64,000 nucleotides of DNA from CAYSCW01 sp964449165 (GTDB lineage: Bacteria; Acidobacteriota; Aminicenantia; Aminicenantales; Aminicenantaceae). Both the position numbers and the translations under genes were made by a program. The notes beneath the pieces are model-generated. The model worked only from the letters and a program-made list of their open reading frames with translations, was not told where the DNA came from and made no database searches. The stretch spans positions 124,001 through 188,000 of the forward strand of contig CAYVAT010000001.1 of NCBI GenBank assembly GCA_964449165.1, given 5' to 3'. Positions 9,156 to 18,241 of the stretch are shown piece by piece. How positions within the stretch are numbered: position 1 is the stretch's first letter; each line of letters opens with the position of its first letter.

Positions 9156-10499
9156 ATGGATTACAAGAGTTTGGCTGAAGATATCATAAAAAAGGCATTG
9201 AAATTAGGAGCGGATGAGGCCGAAGTTTATCTGGAAACCAACCGTGATTTTGAGCTTACAGTCAGGAATGGAGATGTGGAAACCATCAAGCAGGCCACTT
9301 CCAAAGGTATTGGCTTGACTGTATTCAATGAAAAAAAACTCGGGTTCTCCTATACATCTGATTTTTCGGATCAATCTGTGGATGAATTCACAAAAAAGAC
9401 CATCCAGCTTTCCGAAGTGGCAGATCCTAAACCGTGGAACGGCCTTCCTGATTGCGAGAAGCAGGAACCGAAAGATCTTGACCTCTACGACCCGTCCGTC
9501 GCAGAGATCCCCAACGAGAAGAAGATCAAGATGGCCAAGGAAGCCGAGAAGATTGCTTTGGCCTATGATAAAAGGATCACCAAATCCGAAGGAGGGTATT
9601 TCGGAGATTCTGAAACAGGAATTATCCTGGTCAATTCCAAGGGTCTTTCTCGATCATCTAAAAGAACAGGAGTTTATTTTGGAGTGGGAGTCGTTGCCGG
9701 AGAAGGAAATGATATGCAGTCAGGATGGTGGAGCAGTTCCAAAAGGCACTTTCCAGACTTGGATAACATCGAGAATGTGGCCAAGACAGCCGGCAAAAGA
9801 GCTGTAGAAAAGTTGGGCGCAAAACCTGTCGAGACCCAAAAAGCACCCGTTGTTTTTGACAGGTATGGCGCAGGTGCATTCTGGTATGGGATCTTATTCG
9901 CCATGATGGGAGATAGTGTTTACAAGAAGACTACCTTCTTGATGGATTATTTGAACAAGTCCATTGCTCCTGACTTCATTACCCTGGTAGATGATCCCAC
10001 CATTCCCAGACACATCTCCTCAGTTCCTTTTGACGGAGAAGGTAAAGTCACCCAGAAGAATGTTCTCCTCGAAAAGGGAATGCTGAAGATGTTTATCTAT
10101 GACACCATCATCGCCAGAAAAGCAGGTGTAAAGGTCAACACCATTGCCAGGAGGTCTGGATACCGTTCTATCCCATCTGCCGGGTTCTTGAATGTCATCA
10201 TTCAAAATGGAACAGTAAACAGAGACAAGATCATCTCTGAGATCAAGAACGGCTTCTTTGTTACAGGACTAAGAGGCATAGGCACAGATATTCCCACCGG
10301 AAATTATTCCTGTGGTGCTTCTGGCTTTTGGATAAAAGATGGGGAGGTAGCTTTTCCCGTGGACGGAATCACACTGGGAGGAAATGCCACCGATATCCTT
10401 AAGAATATAGAAGTTGTGGCTGATGACCTTGATATAAGAGGTGGATTGAACACTCCTTCTTTTAAAGTCTCTGAGATGATAATAGGTGGGAAAAAGTAA
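9156..10499 (+). CDS. pmbA: PmbA/TldE-family protease partner
   Basis: The 447-residue product aligns by pattern with TldE/PmbA: the N-terminal ADEAEVYLE segment, the central APVVFDRYGAGAFW region in place of the metal motif, and the C-terminal GNYSCGASGFWIKDG segment typical of this subunit. It lacks the HExxxH motif of TldD, as expected for the non-catalytic partner. There is no leader peptide, in contrast to the upstream TldD, which is odd if the two assemble outside the cytoplasm. The gene starts 11 bases after tldD behind an AGGAGGGG site, so the two are co-transcribed. Confidence 0.92.
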   Translation: MDYKSLAEDIIKKALKLGADEAEVYLETNRDFELTVRNGDVETIKQATSKGIGLTVFNEKKLGFSYTSDFSDQSVDEFTKKTIQLSEVADPKPWNGLPDCEKQEPKDLDLYDPSVAEIPNEKKIKMAKEAEKIALAYDKRITKSEGGYFGDSETGIILVNSKGLSRSSKRTGVYFGVGVVAGEGNDMQSGWWSSSKRHFPDLDNIENVAKTAGKRAVEKLGAKPVETQKAPVVFDRYGAGAFWYGILFAMMGDSVYKKTTFLMDYLNKSIAPDFITLVDDPTIPRHISSVPFDGEGKVTQKNVLLEKGMLKMFIYDTIIARKAGVKVNTIARRSGYRSIPSAGFLNVIIQNGTVNRDKIISEIKNGFFVTGLRGIGTDIPTGNYSCGASGFWIKDGEVAFPVDGITLGGNATDILKNIEVVADDLDIRGGLNTPSFKVSEMIIGGKK

Positions 10500-10667
10500 A
10501 TGTTTTATCCAGCTTCTCTCGGATGATTGCATCCTGGAAGCTGGGCAGTTCAGAGATTTTTAGCCTGATGTCCAGACTTCGATAAGAAAGGAAAAAGAAA
10601 GCCATTTAAAGTTAAATCTTGTGATGATTTCTATTTGAGAGAAAAAGAACAGTAAACTTACTCATCA

Positions 10668-12233
10668 ATGACGCTGTATGGTATCCTCTCCAGCACAGCA
10701 AGGTCCCATCCTGAGAAGTTGGCTGTGGTATGTGGCCAGAAAAGATACAGCTACGCACAGTTCAGGCAAAGGGTGGATAGACTTGCTTTGGTTTTTCAAT
10801 CTTTAGGTATACGGAAAGATGATAAAATTGCAGTGATTCACCAGAACTGCCATCGCTTCCTGGAAGCTTATTTTGCAGCGGCCAAGATAGGAGCGGTTAT
10901 TGTTCCCATTAATTACAGACTGGCATCGCAGGATTTCGTCTTTATCCTCAACGACTCCCAGGCTAAGCTCCTCATAGCTCAGCTCCATCTTGTATCCTCG
11001 GTTGTTGGGAGGAGAAAGGTTCTGCCTCTGTTGAAAAATGTAATTTTTACGGAACCTTTCGATGCAAAATGGAAGGATTCAGGATTTTTTGGATACGATC
11101 AGTTGTTGCAGCAGATAGACGAAAGAGAGAGATATTCCCCGGAGATCGAAGAAGGGGACATGGCTCAAATATACTACACCAGCGGCACGACAGGAAGGCC
11201 AAAAGGCGTGATCCTCACCCATAAGAACAACCTGGTGCATGCAGAAGGAACAATCTTGGAGCTGGGTCTCTCCTCCAGTGATTACTGGCTTCATGTTTCG
11301 CCGATGTTCCACTTGGCAGATGCATGGGCTGTATGGTCCGTGACCAAGGTAGCAGCCACGCATGTAATGGTCCCCTGTTTTGAACCAAAACAGGTTTTGG
11401 AAGCTATAGAAGAACACAAGGTTACCTTGAGCAACTTCATACCCACCATGCTTAATGTCTTGGTCAACACTCCAGATATCAAGAGTTATGATTTTTCTTC
11501 TTTGAGATTGATACTCAGCGGGGGGGCGCCTATCGCTAAAGCAGTGGTAAGAAAGGTGGTGGAGATATTTGGATGTGACTACATCCAGACCTATGGTCTG
11601 ACCGAGACCAGTCCTTTTTTAACAATGTCGATTCTCAGAGATGAGATGAAGCACCTTCCCTTTGAAGAGAGGCTTAGATACATGGTTACTACAGGCAGGC
11701 CATTCTACAATGTAGAGCTTAGAGTAGTAAGAGAGGATGGCAGCGAGGTCCTCTCAGATGAGAAGGAGGTGGGAGAGATTGTGGTCAAGGGTCCGACCAT
11801 CACTGCCGGATATTGGAACTTACCTGAGGAAACCTCAAAACGCATCAAAGATGGCTGGCTCCAAACCAGGGATTTGGCAGTAGTAAATCCAGAAGGGTAT
11901 GTAACCATCGTGGATAGAAAGGACGACATGATTATCACTGGCGGGGAAAAGGTCTACTCCATCGAAGTGGAAAGTGTTCTCTACTCACATCCGTCCATCT
12001 TGGAGGTTGCAGTTATCGGGCTTGAACATCCTCTTTGGGGAGAGAGTATAACCGCTGTCGTTGTCCCCAAGGCTGGGGAAAAGATCTGTGAAGAGGAGGT
12101 GGTTACCTTCTGCAAGGAGAGGTTAGCGCATTTTAAGGCGCCTAAGAAAGTGATTTTAGCAAAGCAGTTGCCAAAAACAGGTTCTGCCAAGATTTATAAA
12201 TATAAATTACGAGAAATTTATGGAAAGGAGTAA
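10668..12233 (+). CDS. acyl-CoA synthetase (AMP-forming, ANL superfamily)
   Basis: The 521-residue protein has all ANL hallmarks: the phosphate-binding YTSGTTGRPKGVILTH loop, the YGLTETSP adenine motif, the hinge segment TRDLAVVNPEGYVTIVDRKDDMI and a C-terminal catalytic Lys in KTGSAKIYKYKLR. It would activate a carboxylic acid through an acyl-adenylate and load it on CoA. The length and the DRKDDMIITGGEKVYS segment fit medium- or long-chain fatty acid CoA ligases; the exact substrate is not evident. It stands alone, 168 bases after pmbA. No good ribosome binding site precedes the chosen ATG, so the start could be slightly different. Confidence 0.9.
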   Translation: MTLYGILSSTARSHPEKLAVVCGQKRYSYAQFRQRVDRLALVFQSLGIRKDDKIAVIHQNCHRFLEAYFAAAKIGAVIVPINYRLASQDFVFILNDSQAKLLIAQLHLVSSVVGRRKVLPLLKNVIFTEPFDAKWKDSGFFGYDQLLQQIDERERYSPEIEEGDMAQIYYTSGTTGRPKGVILTHKNNLVHAEGTILELGLSSSDYWLHVSPMFHLADAWAVWSVTKVAATHVMVPCFEPKQVLEAIEEHKVTLSNFIPTMLNVLVNTPDIKSYDFSSLRLILSGGAPIAKAVVRKVVEIFGCDYIQTYGLTETSPFLTMSILRDEMKHLPFEERLRYMVTTGRPFYNVELRVVREDGSEVLSDEKEVGEIVVKGPTITAGYWNLPEETSKRIKDGWLQTRDLAVVNPEGYVTIVDRKDDMIITGGEKVYSIEVESVLYSHPSILEVAVIGLEHPLWGESITAVVVPKAGEKICEEEVVTFCKERLAHFKAPKKVILAKQLPKTGSAKIYKYKLREIYGKE

Positions 12234-12359
12234 AGAAAGAAATTCTTGCTTTTCTGGATGAATTATCTGATAATTATAGCTTCCTGACGTTCACTTCTTT
12301 GAGTTAAAAACAAAAAGGGGTGTTTCGTTTCAGGGAGAGATATATTTTCGAGGTGTACT

Positions 12360-12614
12360 ATGTCATTTCAGATTTATGTGGGCAACATTTCCTATGGGAT
12401 GAGAGAGGATACTCTTAAAGAGCTTTTTGAGCAGTACGGCGAGGTGACTTCAGTAAAGATCGTTAAAGATCGGATGACCGGAAGATCCAGAGGTTTTGGT
12501 TTTGTAGAGATGTCCGATAAAGATGAAGCAGAAAAAGCCATCGAAGCCCTGAACGGGACTGATGTAGACGGTAGAAACATCAGGGTCAATGTTGCTCGAT
12601 CAAGAAGAGAATAG
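12360..12614 (+). CDS. RRM-type RNA-binding protein
   Basis: The 84-residue protein is a single RNA recognition motif. RNP2 is IYVGNI at residues 5-10 and RNP1 is RGFGFVEM at about 44-51, with the beta-alpha-beta-beta-alpha-beta spacing intact. It lacks the glycine-rich tail of cyanobacterial Rbp proteins. Single-RRM proteins of this size bind single-stranded RNA and are often cold-induced in bacteria; its target is unknown. GAGGTG lies 6 bases before the ATG. Confidence 0.93.
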   Translation: MSFQIYVGNISYGMREDTLKELFEQYGEVTSVKIVKDRMTGRSRGFGFVEMSDKDEAEKAIEALNGTDVDGRNIRVNVARSRRE

Positions 12615-12640
12615 GGAATTGAATTTTTAAAGTGAGGGTA

Positions 12641-12849
12641 ATGGGAAAAAAAGTAAAGAGCGGAGATTCAGTCAGAATTTTCTACGCAGGGAATTTCGGG
12701 GAATGAAGTTTCAACTCACTGATAAGTAGGGAGATGCTTTGTTGGTTGTGGTGAAAGAAGTACTTGACCAATCGATTAAATTGGACACTATTTATCCGCT
12801 TGCCGGAAAGACTCTTGTTTTTGATATAAAGCTTAAAGAGACACTCTGA
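12641..12849 (+). pseudogene. decayed FKBP-type peptidyl-prolyl isomerase
   Basis: The first 21 codons from ATG 12641 read MGKKVKSGDSVRIFYAGNFG, the typical beginning of an FKBP/SlyD-type isomerase, then hit a stop. A different frame ending at 12849 reads IYPLAGKTLVFDIKLKETL, the typical last strand of the same family (PLAGKTL). The middle of the gene, more than half of the normal length, is missing and frames are shifted, so this is a remnant with an internal deletion. The following 297 bases to 13146 hold no recognisable gene. Confidence 0.72.
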
Positions 12850-13146
12850 AGCTTGAAGTATAATCTTTGTCTTTTAAGGAATATACTTCACTCCCGCTTC
12901 TTTACCAAATCTCGCTTTCAGGATAAAAATAACAAAATCCCGCTCTTTCTCTCTTGTGACTTTATAAGCGGCCAGTGGGGACATCTTTCCTCTTTCTCTG
13001 CCTCAAATGGAGGCTTTAATCTAGACCTATTTTTCTGCCTTTGTGAAATTGATTGTTAATATCCAGAAGTGTATGGAAAACAGGGGCTTTTATTTGACTG
13101 TACGTTTTCTTTGCAATAAGCTTCTTTAGGGAAAACAGAAAGAGAG

Positions 13147-13539
13147 ATGTATGCCTTTCTGGATAAATTCTTCTTTATCTTCCATTCCGCTCTCATGATT
13201 TTTATTCTTTTTGGCTGGACATGGAAGAAGACCAGATTGGCCAATCTTATCGTGATCTTGTTGACAGCATTTTCCTGGTTTGTGTTGGGGATATGGTATG
13301 GGTTCGGCTTTTGTCCGAGTACAGAGTGGCACTGGCAGGTCAGGGAAAAGTTGGGACATTACCATATGCCCACTTCTTACACCAAATTCCTCGTTGATTC
13401 CCTCACCGGTCTCGATGTGAGTCAGAAGATTGTAGATGTTTTTGCAGTTCTTTTTTTGATACTGGCCTTTATCAGCTCAGTTTGGATGAATGTGAAGGAT
13501 TTGAGAAAAAGGAAAAAAAATGAAAAGAGAAATGGCTAA
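13147..13539 (+). CDS. small membrane protein, DUF2784-like
   Basis: The 130-residue product has four hydrophobic segments (about residues 7-25, 32-52, 95-112 by pattern, with a short first loop) and a loop with FCPSTEWHWQVREKLGHYHMPTSY. The C-P-x-T-E/D-W-H-W pattern resembles DUF2784 membrane proteins. The C-terminus is strongly basic. No function is known for the family. An AGAAAGAGAG purine run precedes the ATG. It is convergent with the radical SAM gene that ends 10 bases after it. Confidence 0.68.
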   Translation: MYAFLDKFFFIFHSALMIFILFGWTWKKTRLANLIVILLTAFSWFVLGIWYGFGFCPSTEWHWQVREKLGHYHMPTSYTKFLVDSLTGLDVSQKIVDVFAVLFLILAFISSVWMNVKDLRKRKKNEKRNG

Positions 13540-13549
13540 CCCTAAAGTT

Positions 13550-14305
13550 TTAAAAGAGAATTCGGGTTTCAATCCCTTCGCTAGCAAAGACAGCTTTCAG
13601 ACTTTGGCTGATGCGGTGGAAAAAGGCTGGGCTAAGACCGGACTCTAAGCGGAATCGACGGTAGTGGCTGGCAACCTTCCCCTTGTAATTCATGCAATCG
13701 ATGTAGACAAAATTCACTGTTCCGAGGAGTTGTTGTGCCAGGTTCTGAGGATTCTGGGGGAGGATGGGCCCGATAAAGGCATAAGTCCTGATTCCGCTCC
13801 GGTGAAGAGTTGCCAAAGCCTTTATCCGTTCTGGAATAGAGGAGGATCGAGGTTCGAAAAGCTTCCTTATATTATCATTATCAGTGGTGATGGTCAGCCC
13901 CACCTCACACTGCTCAAAACCGCGCAGAAGATCAACGTCTCTGGTCACTAATACTGATTTAGTCAGGATGGAGACAGGGCGTTTGTGGTTCAGGAGTACT
14001 TTCAGACACTGGCGGGTGAGTTTATACCGCCGTTCCAGGGGTTGGTAGGGATCTGTTACTGAGCTGATTATCACTTCCCATTGGTGGGCGCGTTTGATTT
14101 CCTTGGCCAGAAGGGCAGGAGAATTGATTTTAACATCCACGAATTGTCCCCATTTTTCCCTGTGCCCGGTGAATCTTCTCATGAAAGTGGCATAGCAGTA
14201 CAGGCAGCCGTGCTGGCATCCGATGTACGGATTGAGACAGTAGGTCTTCTCTTGAATTCGTGAACGGACTAGGATTTTTTTTGACAGTCTTTCCTGGACG
14301 ATCAT
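13550..14305 (-). CDS. SPL-family radical SAM protein
   Basis: The 251-residue protein has the radical SAM cluster motif C-x3-C-x2-C (Cys30, Cys34, Cys37 in GCQHGCLYCYA), then the ISSVTDPYQPLERRYKLTR segment that marks the spore photoproduct lyase-like family (SplB/COG1533). These proteins bind a [4Fe-4S] cluster and use S-adenosylmethionine to start radical chemistry. The short non-spore forms are of unknown substrate, with DNA lesion repair as the founding role. The length is typical for the short family. It is transcribed alone, divergent from the 5'-nucleotidase gene. Confidence 0.88.
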   Translation of the reverse strand: MIVQERLSKKILVRSRIQEKTYCLNPYIGCQHGCLYCYATFMRRFTGHREKWGQFVDVKINSPALLAKEIKRAHQWEVIISSVTDPYQPLERRYKLTRQCLKVLLNHKRPVSILTKSVLVTRDVDLLRGFEQCEVGLTITTDNDNIRKLFEPRSSSIPERIKALATLHRSGIRTYAFIGPILPQNPQNLAQQLLGTVNFVYIDCMNYKGKVASHYRRFRLESGLSPAFFHRISQSLKAVFASEGIETRILF

Positions 14306-14519
14306 CTAAATATGCTGATTTTATACCACAAAAGGAAGAATTTTTGCCAATTTCCTTTTTGACATCCAAATTTTCCTATGATATTTTTTCTGCGCAAAAA
14401 ACTGAAGATTCCTTACTTAAATTTTAACAGATGTTAAAGGGAAAAATTCACACTCAGATTCGCCAATCGACTACCAATGTGTTCCTAGAATCAATCGCTG
14501 AATGAGAAGGATGTCTTTG

Positions 14520-16061
14520 ATGAAAAAAACATTCTTGATAACCTTGATTTTATTCTTGGTTCAGGGATGGAACTTGCCGCTGGGCTCGAAGACAATTACC
14601 TTGATTCACTCCAACGATACTCATGGAACTTACAAACCCAATGAAATCAGATGGGATGACCAAGTGAGGTTGGTAGGAGGGATGGAATCAGTGAGTCATT
14701 ATATCAATGCAGTAAGGGAAAGTGAAAAGGACATCATGCTGATTGACCTTGGGGATATCTTGACAGGAACACTAGCTGTAGAAATCAGATATCAGGGAGT
14801 GGTTGGCGGAGCAATGATAGAGTTTCTCAACAGGTTGGGATATGAGGTGTGGTGTTATGGCAATCATGAGTTTGACAGAGGGCAGCAGACCGCATTGGGA
14901 TTGTCCAACCTGGCTAATTTTCCCACGGTGATGTCTAATCTCGTCTATAAAAAAAATAACCAACTCTTTCCTGCAGAACCATACCATATCTTTGACAAAG
15001 CGGGATTAAAAGTGGGGATCATTGCGGTCATGGAAGAAGATTTCCTGTTAGAGGTTCAGAAAGAATATGTAGAAGGGCTGGATGTTCTGCCTATTATTCC
15101 CACCCTGAATTCCTATATTCCAGGAATGGACAAAAGGAGTGACTTGATTATAGTCCTTTTCCATGGGCCTTTTGAGGAAGGATTAAGAATAGCGGAGAGA
15201 GTAGGAGGAATTGATGTTATCCTGGTTGCCTCTGAAGATGGGAAATTTGAGGAAACCAATGGTGTTCTGGTTAAATCAACCTTAGGTCATCAGAGGACAC
15301 TAGGGTATTTAAAACTGGAAGTCAAGGATGATAGAGTAGTCAGCTACGAAGAAAAACTAATCTGGCTCTGGGCTGATGTTTGTTTAGACCCTTTGCCTCA
15401 GGTTTCTGCTCTGGTCAAGGAAATCGATGCTGCCATCCAATCTGATTATGCCAGGGTGATAGGTGAGGCCAAAAAGGACTTGAATAAGAGAGATTATCCT
15501 ATGGGGAATGCTTCAGTTGAGATGGCTTTGGGAAACTGGATAACTGATGTTATGCGGTGGAAAACCGGAGCCCAGATCGGACTCCACAACAGTGGCGGAA
15601 TCAGAGCAGGCATCCTGGCCGGACCTATCACCAGGGAAGATGTGTTCAACGTTTCTCCTTTCCATTCCACTCTGGTCTTGTTTGAACTCACAGGTCAACA
15701 ACTCAAAGATATGCTGGAAAGGGATGTGGAAAGAGGAATGGATAGACTTCAAGTTTCAGGGCTGAGGTACAGGTTTTACCCGAAGCAATCCAGGCCTTAT
15801 GGCGAGAGAATTACCTCTATTGAGATCGATGAAGATGTGTTAGTTAAAGAAGGCGAGGTCATCTTTCCCAAAAAAGTATACACTGTGGTCAGCAATAATT
15901 ACGTGGTGGGGCATGCGGAGGATAAATTCCTTGGATTTCCGGTTGAGCAGACAAAGGATACGGGTTTCATCCTTTACCAGGTTCTGATGGAGTGGCTGGA
16001 AAGACACAAGGTTCTCGACCATAGTATAGAGGGGAGGATTGCCGAAATTAATCTTGATTGA
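14520..16061 (+). CDS. 5'-nucleotidase/2',3'-cyclic phosphodiesterase (UshA family), secreted
   Basis: After a signal peptide the product has the calcineurin-like metallophosphatase domain with the diagnostic LIHSNDTHGTY, IDLGDILTG and CYGNHEFDRG motifs that bind two metals. A C-terminal 5'-nucleotidase domain follows (about residues 300-510) with NSGGIRA and the substrate pocket. The family dephosphorylates nucleotides in the periplasm. The central GNHEFD block is intact, but the usual GH-H metal ligands of the third and fourth blocks are altered to LFHGPFEEG and VASEDGKFEE, which may weaken metal binding. I chose the ATG at 14520 because GAAGGA lies 8 bases upstream and it begins directly with the signal peptide; ATG 14502 is the alternative. 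Confidence 0.86.
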   Translation: MKKTFLITLILFLVQGWNLPLGSKTITLIHSNDTHGTYKPNEIRWDDQVRLVGGMESVSHYINAVRESEKDIMLIDLGDILTGTLAVEIRYQGVVGGAMIEFLNRLGYEVWCYGNHEFDRGQQTALGLSNLANFPTVMSNLVYKKNNQLFPAEPYHIFDKAGLKVGIIAVMEEDFLLEVQKEYVEGLDVLPIIPTLNSYIPGMDKRSDLIIVLFHGPFEEGLRIAERVGGIDVILVASEDGKFEETNGVLVKSTLGHQRTLGYLKLEVKDDRVVSYEEKLIWLWADVCLDPLPQVSALVKEIDAAIQSDYARVIGEAKKDLNKRDYPMGNASVEMALGNWITDVMRWKTGAQIGLHNSGGIRAGILAGPITREDVFNVSPFHSTLVLFELTGQQLKDMLERDVERGMDRLQVSGLRYRFYPKQSRPYGERITSIEIDEDVLVKEGEVIFPKKVYTVVSNNYVVGHAEDKFLGFPVEQTKDTGFILYQVLMEWLERHKVLDHSIEGRIAEINLD

Positions 16062-16110
16062 ATCATATAACTTGCATTATTCATAGACATACGACATTTG
16101 TCGGAAAGCG

Positions 16111-16150
16111 AGTACATGCGCAGATTTTGTGAAATCGGATATGTGTCCCT
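16111..16150. repeat. REP-like inverted repeat, copy 2 (degenerate)
   Basis: The right arm GAAATCGGATATGTGTCCCT matches the right arms of the repeats at 5561 and 25464; the left arm AGTACATGCGCAGATTTT is degenerate. The segment is bracketed by ATTATTCAT words at 16075 and 16181, which also occur next to the copy at 25.4 kb and at 43.04 kb. Confidence 0.5.
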
Positions 16151-16233
16151 TAGTTTCTTGGATAATGCGCATTCGTTTAAATTATTCATGGATTACCCAG
16201 GATAATTAAGACACAAGAGCGGAGAGGAGAGAG

Positions 16234-16731
16234 ATGATGTCAAAGGATAATGCCCAGAAAGTCTTTGAGGTTCTGGAGAGATTGAGTATTACTTATGTTC
16301 GGCATCAGCATCCCCCTGTTTTTACAGTCGAACAGGCAGAGCAACACTGGAAAAACATCACCGGCGCCCACTGCAAGAATCTCTTCCTACGCAACAAGAA
16401 GGGCAACCGTCACTACCTGGTCATTCTGGAGGCATCCAAACAGGCAGATCTCAGAACTTTAGCCCAGAAATTAGGGGAAGACAGGCTTAGTTTTGCCTCT
16501 CCAGAGCGGCTCATGCGCTTTCTTGGCCTTGAGGCAGGATCTGTATCTCCATTCGGCCTGATAAATGACAGCCAGAAACAGGTGAAGGTTATCGTGGACA
16601 GCGGTTTAAAGGAAGCTGATTTGGTCAATTTCCATCCCAATATCAACACGGAAACCGTGGGGATAACCTATTCAGACTTTGAGAAATTCCTGTCCTGGAT
16701 TGGCCATAATGTCCGTTATGTCCATTTTTAA
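16234..16731 (+). CDS. YbaK/ProX-type aminoacyl-tRNA deacylase
   Basis: The 165-residue protein is a stand-alone editing domain of the YbaK/EbsC/ProX superfamily. The RHQHPPVFTVEQAEQHW start, the KNLFLRNKKGNRHYLVIL core strand and the EAGSVSPFGLIND motif are typical of PrdX/ProX proteins, which deacylate mischarged Ala-tRNA(Pro) in trans. It is full length. A GGAGAGAG site precedes the tandem ATG codons. The acetyltransferase gene begins 12 bases downstream behind AAGGAG, so the two form an operon. Confidence 0.9.
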   Translation: MMSKDNAQKVFEVLERLSITYVRHQHPPVFTVEQAEQHWKNITGAHCKNLFLRNKKGNRHYLVILEASKQADLRTLAQKLGEDRLSFASPERLMRFLGLEAGSVSPFGLINDSQKQVKVIVDSGLKEADLVNFHPNINTETVGITYSDFEKFLSWIGHNVRYVHF

Positions 16732-16743
16732 AGGAGAAAAACA

Positions 16744-17802
16744 ATGCCTTTTGATATCTCCATCGAGCCGTTCCGAGGCGATCTGGAGGCGCTCCAGAAG
16801 ATGGCTATATCCTCCTGGCAGGATGAATACGGAATTTCCTCCTTTCCCAATCTTTACCGACCTGCCTTTGTTCGGTTTCTGACGGGTTGTGTGCCAGATA
16901 AGAGGCATTTCGTAGCTGCCTATAAGGGGGATGAACTCGTTTCCTTTTTTGCCAACCTGCCGCGCCGCTTTCGTTTTCAGGGAAAGGCCTACAAGGCAGT
17001 TTTGAGCTGTCTTATCGTTACTCGTAAAGAAATGTTTCGCCGCGGTCTGGCCCTTGACGTTGTCAAGGAAGCTCTCGAGCTTAACAAAGAGTTAGATTAT
17101 GATTTCGCTCTGCTCTATCTTGAAACCGGTCACCGCTCTAATTTCATGATAAAAAAACTCGAGGAAGCAGGCCATCCGGTGGAATGGGTCAAGAAGATGC
17201 ATGTTTTGGGACGCGTTCTCGACCTCGATCGAGTGTCTACCTCTGAGGGATTAAAAGCATGGGAGCGAGCAGCCATAAAAGTTTTGGGCGGAGACAGGCT
17301 GCCTAAATCGGAATCTTCTTTAAAATTGCGTTATTATAGGCCAGAAGATCTTGGTGCGTGCCTGGATTTGCTCAATCAATACCAGGAAAAAGTTCGACTA
17401 GCCCGCATTTGGGATCGGGATGAACTGGCTTGGGAGCTTGACTTTCCAGATGTCTCGAAGACTCTGGTTTATGAAAAGAACGGAAGAGTGGAAGGCTTGA
17501 TCAGCTTTCTTTATCATGATCACCTGGGCAAGACTCAAGAGCGATGGGCCTGGATCAATCATCTGGCCTATTCGAATCTGACACCCCGAGAGCGGGTTGC
17601 TTTTGTCAATGCCTTTCTCCTTCATATCAAGCAGGCAGGCTGCGTGGGTACCCTGGAGTGGACCAAAAAGTATTACCCCACGAGGCCGCTTTATCGAGCC
17701 CACTTTTTCCCTTACTTCCGGTCTTTAAACATGTACTCTTGGACCTTTAACCCAGAGATTTCACTACGCAATATTCCAGATGTCTATGAAGTTCAGATAT
17801 AA
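16744..17802 (+). CDS. GNAT-like N-acetyltransferase
   Basis: The 352-residue protein has an N-terminal GNAT-like half (about residues 1-140, with the VAAYKGDELVSFFANLP strand and a VTRKEMFRRGLALDVVKEAL segment in the place of the acetyl-CoA-binding motif A) and a second, weaker GNAT-like half (about residues 190-330). Two-lobed GNATs of this size acetylate small molecules or proteins, but the substrate cannot be read from the sequence. The gene follows the YbaK/ProX deacylase by 12 bases and is probably co-transcribed. Confidence 0.72.
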   Translation: MPFDISIEPFRGDLEALQKMAISSWQDEYGISSFPNLYRPAFVRFLTGCVPDKRHFVAAYKGDELVSFFANLPRRFRFQGKAYKAVLSCLIVTRKEMFRRGLALDVVKEALELNKELDYDFALLYLETGHRSNFMIKKLEEAGHPVEWVKKMHVLGRVLDLDRVSTSEGLKAWERAAIKVLGGDRLPKSESSLKLRYYRPEDLGACLDLLNQYQEKVRLARIWDRDELAWELDFPDVSKTLVYEKNGRVEGLISFLYHDHLGKTQERWAWINHLAYSNLTPRERVAFVNAFLLHIKQAGCVGTLEWTKKYYPTRPLYRAHFFPYFRSLNMYSWTFNPEISLRNIPDVYEVQI

Positions 17803-18034
17803 ATCCTATTTGATGTTCGTGTTCTTGCTTGTTTGTTTTTTCTTTCAGTATTGCCTTCCATTTTTCTTTATCCATGGATTCCTCTTTCTCGATTAAAAGA
17901 ATGTTTTGTGTGGGTTTTTTTATGCAGAGAAACGATCAATTTCTTGCAGGCTCCTATTATAAGAAAAAAAAGGGGGATTGTCCTCCTTTTATTTTCATTT
18001 TTTGATGAATTTGGATATTATATCTCTAATAATC

Positions 18035-18241
18035 ATGTCTTCGCATGAACCCTTCGCTCTCGATCCCAGCAGCAAACTCCCGGAAGAAGTCGGAGCCCTC
18101 AACATCGATATGCTTTTTCAAGGCGGGATCGTCTCTTCATTTGGAAGAGTGACAATAAGAGAGAACAGAGTTTCCAATCGGCTGTCTGTTCAATCCAAGG
18201 AAGGTCCGGTTGCAGATTTAACTTTGGAGACAGTCCCATGA
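18035..18241 (+). CDS. possible 68-residue hypothetical protein or gene remnant
   Basis: This short frame starts at ATG 18035 and its TGA overlaps the ATG of the permease (ATGA), an arrangement typical of translational coupling. The product has no signal, no membrane segment and no recognised motif; it looks like a few beta strands, so it may be the tail of a lost longer gene. No ribosome binding site is visible. The remaining 17803-18034 has nothing recognisable. Confidence 0.3.
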   Translation: MSSHEPFALDPSSKLPEEVGALNIDMLFQGGIVSSFGRVTIRENRVSNRLSVQSKEGPVADLTLETVP

